A stretch of 64,000 nt of DNA from Sphingobacteriales bacterium (lineage in GTDB: Bacteria; Bacteroidota; Bacteroidia; Chitinophagales; UBA2359): assembly GCA_016718845.1 (NCBI GenBank), contig JADKCK010000009.1, forward strand, positions 124,001 through 188,000. The letters run 5' to 3'. The notes under the pieces were generated by a model. It searched no databases and was not told the origin of the DNA. It saw only the letters and a program-made list of their open reading frames with translations. Of the stretch, positions 53,105 through 61,860 are shown piece after piece; position 1 is the stretch's first letter, and each line of letters begins with the position of its first letter. The position numbers and the translations under genes are program-made.

Positions 53105-53230
53105 ATTTGTTGACGACTTTTGTCCTAGTTTACATTCAGAAAAACTAGAACAAAGTGATCAAAATAAAGTTTGTATAGTGTCGTTGTAACAAAATTTAAA
53201 AGTAATTTTGAAATTCAAGGTCTATGAGAA

Positions 53231-53395
53231 TAACAGGCAACGGTCGGGTATTGCCGAAGGTGGGGGTTTAGAAAGTACCAATGTTCAAATTTAACACAAA
53301 TGCTAATAGAAAGTATAAATGTTCAGCCTAGTACAAAAGCCCCACTTTTGCCACCGCGAAGCAGCACCGCAGGTAAACCGCTGTTAGCGGTTCGT
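53231..53395 (-). repeat. attC-like palindromic site vi
   Basis: Minus strand: GAACCGCTAACAGCGG, TTTACCTGCGGTGCTGCTTC, GGCAAAAGTGGGGC, spacer AAATTTGAACATTGGTACTT, CCCCCACCTTCGGCAATACC, CGACCGTTGCCTG. Arms GTGGGG/CCCCCAC pair. Follows the exchanger gene (stop 53459). Contains modules found separately in sites i/iv and iii. Confidence 0.65.
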
Positions 53396-53458
53396 TGTTT
53401 ATTTTCTGTCGTGTTGTCTCTGCCTACTGCTTTAGTGCCAATTCGTTTCCCTATTCGT

Positions 53459-54469
53459 TTATTTATTTATAAATAAATATGTCATCAGAGCCATGTATAG
53501 AAGTGCAATTATAAAAGTATCAAGGCTTAAAAGCCATATTTGCTTTTTCTTTGGTTTAAAAAGAAGTCCTAAACCTACAACAGCCGTCATGATAATGGTG
53601 ATAAAAACCGATAATAAATGTGAGGGAGAAATGGCATTAAACAAGGAACCTTCCCGATAAAAAACATCATCAATACCCAGTATAAACATATTAAACACAT
53701 TGCTGCCCAATAAATTCCCGACAGCCATATCTAATGAACCCATTCGTAATGCAGCTAATGAAACTACTAACTCTGGCAATGATGTGGCGGCAGCAATAAA
53801 TAGTGTGCCGAAAAAGGCATTACCTAAACCCGTATGTGCTGCGATATGCTCACCAAAATAGGGTAGAAATATAGCTGCACCAATTACAATTAAGGCATGT
53901 AGTGCATAGCCACCAATAACTTTTTTAAGGTCGGCCGAATGGGTAGGGCTTTGAGGAGTCTCAAATGGTGGAGATTCAATTAAAGCGGCTTGTTCATATT
54001 TGAAAATACCCCAAATGGATAGTAAGTAAACGCCAAAAAGGACAAAAGAAAAACTGCTTATCCATAATACAGACGGTATTTCATCCGACAAGTAAATTGC
54101 CATACCTGCCACCGTTAATAAAATAATTCCGAAAATGGCTGCTACAATATGGCTCGATTTGACCATTGAAAAAAGAGGTTGTTTAATTCGAGCGTCTAAG
54201 ACAGAAAGTATGAGCAGGTTAAAAACGCAACTGCCAAAAATATCTCCGGCTGCCAGGTTTGGTGCTTTAACAATGGCTACTGAACTTATCCCTGTAATCA
54301 ATTCCGGTAAAGAGGTAACTGATGCCATTAAAATAAGTCCTACCCATGCTTTGCCCATACCTGTGAGGTCGGCAATTTTATCTCCGTAAAAGGAAAGTTT
54401 CGTGCCACTGAAAATAATTACCGCAGCACAAACGGCAAATCCTAAAATATTTATGTATAAATTATCCAT
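53459..54469 (-). CDS. sodium/calcium exchanger family protein (cassette 1)
   Basis: 336 residues with ten or so membrane helices and the two inverted alpha-repeats of the CaCA superfamily: GLILMASVTSLPELITGISSVA...GDIFGSCVFNLLIL and GTLFIAAATSLPELVVSLAAL...GNLLGSNVFNMFILGID. The SLPEL and GSN/GSC motifs supply the ion-binding Glu, Ser and Asn. Predicted to exchange Ca2+ (or another cation) for Na+ or H+. Flanked by attC-like sites vi and vii; longer than a typical cassette gene but plausible. Confidence 0.9.
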   Translation of the reverse strand: MDNLYINILGFAVCAAVIIFSGTKLSFYGDKIADLTGMGKAWVGLILMASVTSLPELITGISSVAIVKAPNLAAGDIFGSCVFNLLILSVLDARIKQPLFSMVKSSHIVAAIFGIILLTVAGMAIYLSDEIPSVLWISSFSFVLFGVYLLSIWGIFKYEQAALIESPPFETPQSPTHSADLKKVIGGYALHALIVIGAAIFLPYFGEHIAAHTGLGNAFFGTLFIAAATSLPELVVSLAALRMGSLDMAVGNLLGSNVFNMFILGIDDVFYREGSLFNAISPSHLLSVFITIIMTAVVGLGLLFKPKKKQIWLLSLDTFIIALLYMALMTYLFINK

Positions 54470-54807
54470 TTTAATTATGATTTTGTCGAGGCATTGCCTT
54501 TTATTTTCATTTTCTGTATTTGGTTTTAAGCGGAGTCTGTCTTTACAATGACCGCTAATTCATTAATATACGCACCTTTGCGCTTTTGCGAGGTATTGTT
54601 AAAAGATATAATTAATTGTTTTGTTAGCCTAAGTTACCGGTAATCAATATTTTGTAAAAAATTATTTTTTTGCAAGTCAAAACAATAAAAAATACGCACC
54701 TTTTTATTCGGTTTTTTTTGTCCAATAAAATAACTTCATCACCCACAATTTCGGTCACCTAATGCTTGTTGCTGGCTTATATTATTCCAAACAGCGTCTA
54801 CGGCACA

Positions 54808-54845
54808 GCCAACGGTCAGTCACATAGCAACTGCCATCGTTCAAT
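54808..54845 (-). repeat. short attC-like inverted repeat, site vii
   Basis: AACGGTCAGT and ACTGCCATCGTT pair (AACG/CGTT and CAGT/ACTG) around CACATAGCA. It lies on the far side of the exchanger gene from site vi. The rest of the 54470-55088 gap is AT-rich with no gene, apart from the hairpin at 54944-55031. Confidence 0.4.
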
Positions 54846-54943
54846 CTTGCAAAGATAAAATAAAAAATAATTTAAAAAAATAATTTCTGAGCTTTTCTAT
54901 CAATACTTTAGTTAAAAAATAAGTTGTGCCAATGTAGCCTTAG

Positions 54944-55031
54944 TTTGCGTATCATAGAACGCCGATTTTCACGGATTTTTAATTTTAATCCTTGTTGCTT
55001 TGTGTAAGCATTATCTGCGTTCTATGCGCAA
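54944..55031. repeat. 88-bp inverted-repeat element
   Basis: TTTGCG...CATAGAACGC (54944-54962) and GCGTTCTATGCGCAAA (55017-55031) are inverted; the 55-base interior is AT-rich. Like the larger repeats at 57054 and 61480 it contains a CACGGATT word. Probably a small mobile or structured element. Confidence 0.5.
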
Positions 55032-55088
55032 AACAAACCATTTAAGTTTTATACCTTACTAAGGTGTTTTTTTGTTTACTATCAAAAA

Positions 55089-55763
55089 TTAAGGCAATTC
55101 GGCGAGTACTGTTTTACCGCCTTTTACTTTTTCTTTGAGGTTAATTTTTATGACCGCATCGAGTGGCAAGTAAAGGTCAACGCGCGAGCCAAATTTGATA
55201 AAGCCCAATTCTTCGCCTTTGTTTATTTCGTCGCCCTCGTCGAGGTAGTTAGTTATTTTACGGGCTAATTTGCCGGCAATTTGACGAACTAAAATTTCGT
55301 AATCGTTTTCTACGTTTTGGATAACGCTGGTAAAACGCTCGTTGAGGGTTGATGATTTGGGGTGCCAAGCTACCAAGTAGTTACCCGGGTGGTATTTGGT
55401 GTAGGTTACAGTACCTGCTACCGGCGAGCGGTTAACATGCACGTTGGTAGGCGACATAAAAATGGATACTTGTATGCGGCGGTCTTTAAAATATTCGGTT
55501 TCTTCCACTTCTTCTACTACCACAATTTTACCATCGGCAGGTGCAATTATTTGTTTGCCGTTGGTGTGTGCCATTTCGATGCGTGGAATACGGAAAAAGT
55601 AAAGTACAAAAAAGAAAATAATTGCCGACAAAAGGCTAATTGCCATGGCTGTTTTGTCGGATACCTGCAATAGGTATATAGCAATGGCATTGATTAACAA
55701 CAAGCCTAAGCCTGTAACGAAGAGAATGGTATAGCCTTCGCGATGAATGCTTACTTTTTTCAT
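55089..55763 (-). CDS. psd: phosphatidylserine decarboxylase proenzyme
   Basis: 224 residues, the short Bacteroidota/archaeal-type Psd. Two N-terminal membrane helices (about 12-34, 39-57), then APADGKIVVVEEV, MSPTNVHVNRSPVAG and YHPGNYLVAWHPKSS. Self-cleavage would occur at G192-S193 in IKFGSRVDLYLP, giving the pyruvoyl group. Makes phosphatidylethanolamine from phosphatidylserine at the inner membrane. It is followed upstream by cdsA, which supplies CDP-diacylglycerol. Confidence 0.93.
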   Translation of the reverse strand: MKKVSIHREGYTILFVTGLGLLLINAIAIYLLQVSDKTAMAISLLSAIIFFFVLYFFRIPRIEMAHTNGKQIIAPADGKIVVVEEVEETEYFKDRRIQVSIFMSPTNVHVNRSPVAGTVTYTKYHPGNYLVAWHPKSSTLNERFTSVIQNVENDYEILVRQIAGKLARKITNYLDEGDEINKGEELGFIKFGSRVDLYLPLDAVIKINLKEKVKGGKTVLAELP

Positions 55764-55986
55764 TATTTTTAAAGCGTTTTCTGAGATGAGTTATATTTCT
55801 AATTATTGTATGTTGTGTAAATCGGGTATTTGTTGCAATAATGTGTGCTAAACAATGCTGATAAAATTGCCATACCCCACGTTTTAACACGCCACTAAGT
55901 GCTTAACAAAGTTAAGCGAAAAATAGTTCGGTATCTAAATGTTTAGACGTAAAGTTTTTTTTTGGTCAATTGCTTTTTGGTTATTT

Positions 55987-56814
55987 TTAGGTCATCAATA
56001 TCCAAAGGGCAATATATGGCACTACCAATAAAAGGGCATCAAAACGGTCGAGTATGCCGCCGTGTCCGGGCAGTATTGTCCCCGAGTCTTTTATACCTAA
56101 GTTTCGTTTAAGCATCGATTCGACAAGGTCGCCTAATGTGGAGAAAATAATGACACATACCGCCACGCCATACCATTGTACTACGCTTAGTTCTTTGAAA
56201 ACAAAGCCTAATATGGCGGCTAATATAAGGGTAGTTATCATGCCGCTAATGGTTCCTTCCCAAGTTTTTTTGGGCGATATGCGTTTGAAAAAAGGTGTTT
56301 TGCCTATCTTTGAGCCTAACACATAGGCGCCCGTATCGTTTGCCCATATTAACAACAACATACCCATAATGCGGTTGGGTTCAAAGGTATTACTTTCGTT
56401 GGCAATGGTGTTTATCAATGCCAAAGGCACTACCAAATACAACAAACCTGTAATATTAAGCGACACACGTACAAATGGGTTGGGCGATTTGGCATCGAAC
56501 AACTCTTTTATAAACAACAAAAATATAATAGGTAATATAAATAACAAAACCCATAAAGGCAGTAAGTGCATACTTACCAAACCTATTAGTGCATAAACAA
56601 GCAAGCCCATTACCGACAATATCCACTTGTCGCGTAGCAAGGCGGTGTGTTGATTAAACGGATACAGCGCCACCAATGTTTGGTACTCCCAAACGCCTAA
56701 AAAAGATATTAAGCCAAATAAAGCAAATAAGCTATACGAACTAATATAAATACCTGTTATCATAACCACCAAAAACCCTACGGCGGTTATAGCTCGTTGT
56801 GTAAATGAACTCAT
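55987..56814 (-). CDS. cdsA: phosphatidate cytidylyltransferase
   Basis: 275 residues with about eight membrane helices. Makes CDP-diacylglycerol from CTP and phosphatidic acid. The CDS signature is complete: ANDTGAYVLGSKIGKTPFFKRISPKKTWEGTISG, and near the end STLGDLVESMLKRNLGIKDSGTILPGHGGILDRFDALL (S-x(6,)-KRxxxxKDxxxxIPGHGGxxDRxD). Start overlaps the DUF2007 stop by 4 bases (ATGA). Confidence 0.95.
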   Translation of the reverse strand: MSSFTQRAITAVGFLVVMITGIYISSYSLFALFGLISFLGVWEYQTLVALYPFNQHTALLRDKWILSVMGLLVYALIGLVSMHLLPLWVLLFILPIIFLLFIKELFDAKSPNPFVRVSLNITGLLYLVVPLALINTIANESNTFEPNRIMGMLLLIWANDTGAYVLGSKIGKTPFFKRISPKKTWEGTISGMITTLILAAILGFVFKELSVVQWYGVAVCVIIFSTLGDLVESMLKRNLGIKDSGTILPGHGGILDRFDALLLVVPYIALWILMT

Positions 56815-57026
56815 AGTTGATTTTGGTTGATTAAGTAATAAGCTTTTAAACTTTCGGTTTCTGGAACATAAACTTCAATTTCGCCAAACATATTGTATAT
56901 AGAGGCTTGTTTATTGAGTAAAATTACAGGCACTTCGTTTTCTTCTAATACACCTTTTACAATTTCGGCTAAGTATAGCTGCCCGCTGCTAAACACTTTA
57001 ACCCAAGTGTCGGATAAATTAGGCAT
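56811..57026 (-). CDS. DUF2007 putative signal-transducing protein
   Basis: 71 residues: WVKVFSSGQLYLAEIVKGVLEENEVPVILLNKQ...GEIEVYVPETESLKAYYLIN. DUF2007 members have a ferredoxin-like fold and are annotated as putative signal transducing proteins; no role is proven. Translationally coupled to cdsA through a 4-base overlap. Confidence 0.88.
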   Translation of the reverse strand: MPNLSDTWVKVFSSGQLYLAEIVKGVLEENEVPVILLNKQASIYNMFGEIEVYVPETESLKAYYLINQNQL

Positions 57027-57053
57027 AAATAAATGAAGATTGATAATAAACTA

Positions 57054-57390
57054 ACTGATGTTACGCATTACTCTATTTTAGGGTGTTTATTTAGGACACA
57101 GATAAAACGAATGCGACAGGATTAAGATGGATTTTCAGGAAGATTAATGTTAGATTGATTTAGTTTTTACTGCTGATGTATGATGGCTAGTTGCCCGCCA
57201 AATAGCCTGTTTATCACCTAAATAGCCCATTTTTACTGGACAATCTATTGTCCAAAAACAAAGAAATAAACCACGTCATTATTTTAGCTTTTTTGTTTAA
57301 ATTTGGACGTTGAATCAAAATTTAGCTAATCATTTTTTGAAATCCGTGTCAAATCCGTAAAATCTGTGTCCTCGTGTGCGTAACATCAGT
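57054..57390. mobile_element. 337-bp MITE-like repeat, copy 1
   Basis: Perfect 14-bp terminal inverted repeats ACTGATGTTACGCA (57054-57067) and TGCGTAACATCAGT (57377-57390), with inner inverted AGGACACAGAT/ATCTGTGTCCT. No ORF inside. A related copy is at 61480-61794. It fills most of the 478-base gap between DUF2007 and the CPBP gene. Confidence 0.75.
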
Positions 57391-57504
57391 AAACTAAGAC
57401 AAAAACAATTGATAAAGATACTATATGCTTAAAAGCTATACTTTGGGGTGTTTTTTAGTGTGTTTTACAAGATAGCTTATTAAGCAAACAAAATAACATA
57501 CCAT

Positions 57505-58428
57505 TTATACGCCATCATTCAATAACCTTGTTTTTTGGCGATACTGCTCGAGCATAAAAGCCGTGAACACGCCACTAAGTGCAACAGCTATCAGGGGTAC
57601 CTGTTGCTCGGCGGCATCAAGGTCGTTGGCGGCTACTACACCGCTGTATACCAACAACACCTGCAAACCATTATTAACAAAATGCCCTATTATTGGATAC
57701 CACAAGTTGCCACTCCACAAATAAAAATAACCAAACAAGGCACCCAACAGCATACGAGGCACAAAGCCATAAAACTGCAAATGTATGGCACTAAAAATAA
57801 TAGCTGCCAACCAAACACCTATATGTGCATTGCCGGTATAGCGTTGTAAGGTGGGTTGCAAGCATCCCCTAAAAAGCATTTCTTCGCCTACTGCCGGAAT
57901 AACGGCTATCATCACCATATTAAGCAGCAACTCAAATGGGTTGTCCATTTTTAAAAAAGCGGCGGTTAGGTCGGCAAGGTTTGCTTCGGTCGATTTCATC
58001 CATTGCTCGATAGGGGCTAAAAATTTAGGTAGGTGCATTGCCTGATTAACTTCCATTGTCCAGCCCAATAGGGGCAACGATACAATGGTAGCTGCAATAG
58101 TCATGGCTGCCAAAAGTGGAATTAAGGGTTGCTTGAACTGCAAAAAACGAGTGTCGCCCGATTGTGCCATGCTGTATAGCCATGCAGGTACTAATAGGGT
58201 AAATATACTAGATATAATTTGGGCAATTTTGTAAATATTAATTTGACTATCGCTGGCTTTGCTCCAATCGGTATTTTGCAGGGCATTAATATCGGTACCT
58301 GCCAACATAAATGCCCCTAACGAAAGCATTTGCGCCAAGCTAAAACAAATAAGTGTAATAAAAAGCAAATAAGTAAGTTGCGTGCCATTCGAGCGATTGG
58401 CAATTGATTCGGGAAACAACAAGTTCAT
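57505..58428 (-). CDS. CPBP family intramembrane protease
   Basis: 307 residues, about eight membrane helices. The CPBP/Abi motifs are complete: VGEEMLFRG (E182, E183, R187), FSAIHLQFYGFVPRMLLGALFGYFY (H216) and PIIGHFVNNGLQV (H249). These glutamic-type intramembrane proteases process prenylated proteins in eukaryotes and bacteriocin-related substrates in bacteria; the target here is unknown. Confidence 0.9.
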   Translation of the reverse strand: MNLLFPESIANRSNGTQLTYLLFITLICFSLAQMLSLGAFMLAGTDINALQNTDWSKASDSQINIYKIAQIISSIFTLLVPAWLYSMAQSGDTRFLQFKQPLIPLLAAMTIAATIVSLPLLGWTMEVNQAMHLPKFLAPIEQWMKSTEANLADLTAAFLKMDNPFELLLNMVMIAVIPAVGEEMLFRGCLQPTLQRYTGNAHIGVWLAAIIFSAIHLQFYGFVPRMLLGALFGYFYLWSGNLWYPIIGHFVNNGLQVLLVYSGVVAANDLDAAEQQVPLIAVALSGVFTAFMLEQYRQKTRLLNDGV

Positions 58429-58540
58429 GTAATAACAATTTGAGGACGCTGCCTCGATATGACAAAAATAGTCTGCAAAGGTACACGTTTTTTATTACTA
58501 ACCTATAAAATGGCTTTATTTGGGCAAATAAAATCCAAAA

Positions 58541-58569
58541 TCCCCTGCTTTGTTGCCAAAGCAAGGGAT
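58541..58569 (-). terminator. terminator downstream of the LVIVD gene
   Basis: TCCCCTGCTTTG/CAAAGCAAGGGA stem with a TTGC loop and one bulge, 41 bases after the stop at 58610; the minus-strand 3' side runs into ATTTTGGATTTTATTT. Confidence 0.6.
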
Positions 58570-58609
58570 AATAAATTAGGGGAGAACAAATTAGTAGATA
58601 ATTTGGCGT

Positions 58610-59893
58610 TTAGTTGTGTTGCACTTCTATTTTGCTCAACAGTTTTATGTCGTTTAGGTTGCTGTAGTCGTACTGATAAAAACCGTCGGTGCCAATCATC
58701 ATCAACACATCGTTGTAGGGGATTACATCGGTGGCTTGTATGTTTTTGTACTGCTTAATTTGATGCTCGTTGATGGTTGTTACATCGGTGGCATCGTAAA
58801 TTTTTAAGCCATCGCTACCATCGCACACAAATAAGGTGTTGTTGTCAATACCCAAGCCATGCGGTTCGGTCATGGGGTAATGTTTTACGGCAGTTAGGCT
58901 ATACATATTTGATATATCAACCACAATCAATTCGTTGGCAACGGCACCGCAGTTTGTACCTTCGCGTAGGGTTACGTAGGCATAGTTACCCTCGGCAACA
59001 ACGGGGTCGCAGGCTTTGGCGTGGCTAAACTCCGACATATAACTGGGGTACATGGGGTTGCTAATGTCGTAAATAAACATACCTGTCATAGAGCCAATCA
59101 TCAATTTATCTTTAAACGGATAAATGGTTTCTATGTTCCAACCTAAATTTATCGATTCGCCTTGTTGTGGGTTACTAAGGCTGCTAATATTAAACACTTT
59201 TAGCTGCGAAATGGTGGCAATATACAATTGATTGCTGTTTTGCGGAATGGTAAAACGTGCCATAGAGCCACCAACTCCCGATGAGCTGTTGTTGTTACTT
59301 GTTTCGGCACCGCCCGTATTGTTGGTTAGCACATCACCCTCAAAAATACCATCGTTCTCAAGCATAATACCGCCGCCGCCTTGCGTACAGTCAACTTTTT
59401 CGGTTACTTGTTCTTCGGCATAATCAACCAAAACGCCCAAATTTGGGTCAACGGGGTATTGGTCTAAAAACACATCGTTTAGTCGTTTGTCTAAAACAGG
59501 CGTTTGTGGGTTAGCTATGTTTACTGCCAATAGGTCGGTGTAATTGTCGGCATACATTACATCACCTTTTATGGCAATATCCATGTTACCTTCAATGGCA
59601 ATAAAGCCAATATTTTGCGGGTTCGATTTGTCGGTATTGTCAAACACATGCACGCCCTCGTTTAGCTCGTTGATGTATAAATAAGGTGTTTTGTAGTAAA
59701 TTTTGCCTGTGTTGCGTAGCTCACGCGGGGCAGTTGTCACTACGTCTTTTCTAAAATCGGCGTACTGTTTATAAATGGGGGTATACCTAGTGTAGGTATA
59801 GCTGTCTTCGCACTTATCGGTGCAACCTTGCTGAAACAATGCTACGCAAAGTAACAATGTTGCGGTAAAAAACGATAGCAAATTTGTTTTCAT
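58610..59893 (-). CDS. LVIVD-repeat lipoprotein
   Basis: 427 residues. A lipoprotein signal (LLLCVALFQQGC, Cys at residue 24) is followed by LVIVD-type beta-propeller repeats (IYYKTPYLYINELNEGVHVFDNTDKSNPQNIGFI; DVMYADNYTDLLAVNIANPQTP; LYIATISQLKVFNISSLSNPQ; MIGSMTGMFIYDISNPMYP; LFVCDGSDGLKIYDATD). Surface-located propeller of unknown ligand, common in Bacteroidota. An Asn/Ser/Gly-rich insertion lies around residues 185-210. Confidence 0.88.
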   Translation of the reverse strand: MKTNLLSFFTATLLLCVALFQQGCTDKCEDSYTYTRYTPIYKQYADFRKDVVTTAPRELRNTGKIYYKTPYLYINELNEGVHVFDNTDKSNPQNIGFIAIEGNMDIAIKGDVMYADNYTDLLAVNIANPQTPVLDKRLNDVFLDQYPVDPNLGVLVDYAEEQVTEKVDCTQGGGGIMLENDGIFEGDVLTNNTGGAETSNNNSSSGVGGSMARFTIPQNSNQLYIATISQLKVFNISSLSNPQQGESINLGWNIETIYPFKDKLMIGSMTGMFIYDISNPMYPSYMSEFSHAKACDPVVAEGNYAYVTLREGTNCGAVANELIVVDISNMYSLTAVKHYPMTEPHGLGIDNNTLFVCDGSDGLKIYDATDVTTINEHQIKQYKNIQATDVIPYNDVLMMIGTDGFYQYDYSNLNDIKLLSKIEVQHN

Positions 59894-60024
59894 GGCTTGT
59901 TAAATTTTTGTGAAAATTAGGATTTTTAGATGTTAGTGGATTTATGTTGTCAAGATAATGCAAATAAAAGTTAAACAATTTTGATAAAACGGTTAATAAT
60001 TAACACACTAACCGTTTACTTTTG

Positions 60025-60032
60025 TATCTTTG
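60025..60032 (+). promoter_or_regulatory. -7 promoter element upstream of a CPBP gene
   Basis: TATCTTTG, 93 bases before the ATG at 60125; fits TAnnTTTG. No clear -33 element. Confidence 0.4.
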
Positions 60033-60124
60033 TGTAACTAAACGGAACTAAACGCAAAAAGGTTGCCTATACAAGCGCTAAAGTTTAGTTTTTGCCCAAT
60101 TTTTAACCAATCACCCCATCTATC

Positions 60125-60733
60125 ATGCAAAAAACACACCCTACCCATTATGGGCATTTAATTGTGGCATTTGTTGCCTGCGTATTACCAACTACTTTGC
60201 TGTGGTTGGGTATTATACCCTATAGTCTACGTTTTTGGTTGTTGATTATACTAAGCCTTGTAATGATTTTTTATGCCATTTGGCGCCAATTTACTTTGGC
60301 AGATTTAGGCATTAGAACAGATAACTTGCGCCCTGCCTTGCAATGGAATATGCTGTTCACCATACTGCTTATGGTGGCTATGGCAATTGCCTACAACAAG
60401 GGTTTTGTGCGTTTTGAAGGGCAAAATCAACTCAATTGGTTCTTTTTGTTTTATATTGTACTGTCAAGTCCTGCTCAAGAATTTATATACCGAAGCCTTA
60501 TTTTTGCCGAGTTAAAACACCACCGTTTTGCCAGTCCTGTGGCAATAGTAATTTTATCAGCACTTAATTTTTCGTATTTACATGTGTTTTACAACGATTG
60601 GATAACCCTGCTTGTCACCCTATTTATGGGCGTTATTTGGGGTATTATCTATCATCATCACCCAAATTGGCTAAGTGTTTCGCTTTCGCACGCATTATTG
60701 GGGGCAAGCGCTATTTTTATTGGCTTAATTTAA
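60125..60733 (+). CDS. CPBP family intramembrane protease, variant active site
   Basis: 202 residues, about seven membrane helices. The first motif is SPAQEFIYRSLIFAEL, with Q118-E119 in place of the usual EE and R123 kept. The second is ALNFSYLHVFY (H153) and the third SVSLSHALLGASA (H189). The single Glu may still be catalytic, but the change from EE makes activity less certain. Confidence 0.82.
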   Translation: MQKTHPTHYGHLIVAFVACVLPTTLLWLGIIPYSLRFWLLIILSLVMIFYAIWRQFTLADLGIRTDNLRPALQWNMLFTILLMVAMAIAYNKGFVRFEGQNQLNWFFLFYIVLSSPAQEFIYRSLIFAELKHHRFASPVAIVILSALNFSYLHVFYNDWITLLVTLFMGVIWGIIYHHHPNWLSVSLSHALLGASAIFIGLI

Positions 60734-60817
60734 ACAAAAAAAGCTAACTTTGAGCCTCGAATGGACATTTGATTGTAAATGTCAATCATCAATCATTAAT
60801 TATCAATTATTATTGTT

Positions 60818-61465
60818 TTGGAACAAACTAAACAAATCAATTTTTGGCAGGGCGATTTTGGTCGCGAGTATACCGACCGCAACACCTTTGACCCTATAGC
60901 ATGGGACAATTATTACCTAAACATGTATGGTAAAACAAAACCACAATTAAACGAAGAATTTATAGGACATTTACCCAAAGATGCCCGTATTTTAGAAATA
61001 GGTTGCAATATTGGTTTGCAATTGCGTGGTTTTCAGCAGCAAGGTTTTACCAATTTGTATGGCATCGAAATACAATGGTATGCCGTCGAAAAATCGAAAA
61101 GCCTATTGCAGCATGTTAATATACTGCAAGGGTCGGCTTTTGATTTGCCTTTTAAAGACAACTACTTCGATTTGGTTTGCACACATGGCGTACTTATCCA
61201 CATCTCGCCCACCGACCTACCCCGCGTTTTTGCCGAGATGAACCGCGTATCTAAACAATACATTATGGGTATGGAGTACTACGCCAGCCAAGTAACCAAC
61301 ATTAATTATAGGGGCAATACCGACTACCTCTGGAAAGCCGATTATAGCCAACTCATGCAGCAACAATATCCCAACTTGCATCTGCAAAAACAAGTAATGT
61401 TGCCCTATCTATCCGAAACCGAAAAAGGTAATACCGATTATATGTACCTGCTCGAAAAAAAATAA
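60818..61465 (+). CDS. SAM-dependent methyltransferase, pseudaminic acid-associated type
   Basis: 215 residues from a TTG at 60818 (MEQTKQINFWQGDFGREYTDRN). The N-terminal FWxGxFGxxYxxRN motif and the SAM core RILEIGCNIGLQLRGFQQQG, LYGIEIQWYAVEKSK, QGSAFDLPFKDNYFDLVCTHGVLIHI are those of the pseudaminic acid biosynthesis-associated methylases. No other pseudaminic acid gene is nearby, so the substrate could be another surface sugar. No ATG precedes the conserved WQGDFG, supporting the TTG start. Confidence 0.82.
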   Translation: MEQTKQINFWQGDFGREYTDRNTFDPIAWDNYYLNMYGKTKPQLNEEFIGHLPKDARILEIGCNIGLQLRGFQQQGFTNLYGIEIQWYAVEKSKSLLQHVNILQGSAFDLPFKDNYFDLVCTHGVLIHISPTDLPRVFAEMNRVSKQYIMGMEYYASQVTNINYRGNTDYLWKADYSQLMQQQYPNLHLQKQVMLPYLSETEKGNTDYMYLLEKK

Positions 61466-61479
61466 ACCAAAAATCACTA

Positions 61480-61794
61480 ACTGATGATACGCACTACGCT
61501 ATTTTAGGGTGTTTATTTAGGACACAGATAAAACGAATCACGGATTAAGATGGATTTTTATTTAGTGATATAGGCAGATTGATTGGGTTTTTAATAGCAC
61601 TGCATGATTGCTAAGTACCTGCAAAATAACCTATTTATTGAACAATCTATTGCTCAACAAACAAATAAACCACCGTTGTTATCTTAAATCACCATTATCC
61701 TAGACTTTTTGTTTAGATTTGGGTTTTATATCAAGATTAAATCATTTTCTAAAATCCGTATTCAATCCGTAAAATCTGTGTCCTCTTCATCAGT
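61480..61794. mobile_element. MITE-like repeat, copy 2
   Basis: 315 bases homologous along their length to 57054-57390 (shared TATTTTAGGGTGTTTATTTA near the left end, ATCCGTAAAATCTGTGTCCT near the right). The right terminal repeat is eroded (TCATCAGT), so this looks like the older copy. It fills most of the 395-base gap before 61861; no gene seen there. Confidence 0.7.
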
Positions 61795-61860
61795 TGGTAA
61801 TAAATAACATGCCATAAAACTTACTATCGGCAGTATCTAAACCAAAATTAGTCTTTTTTT

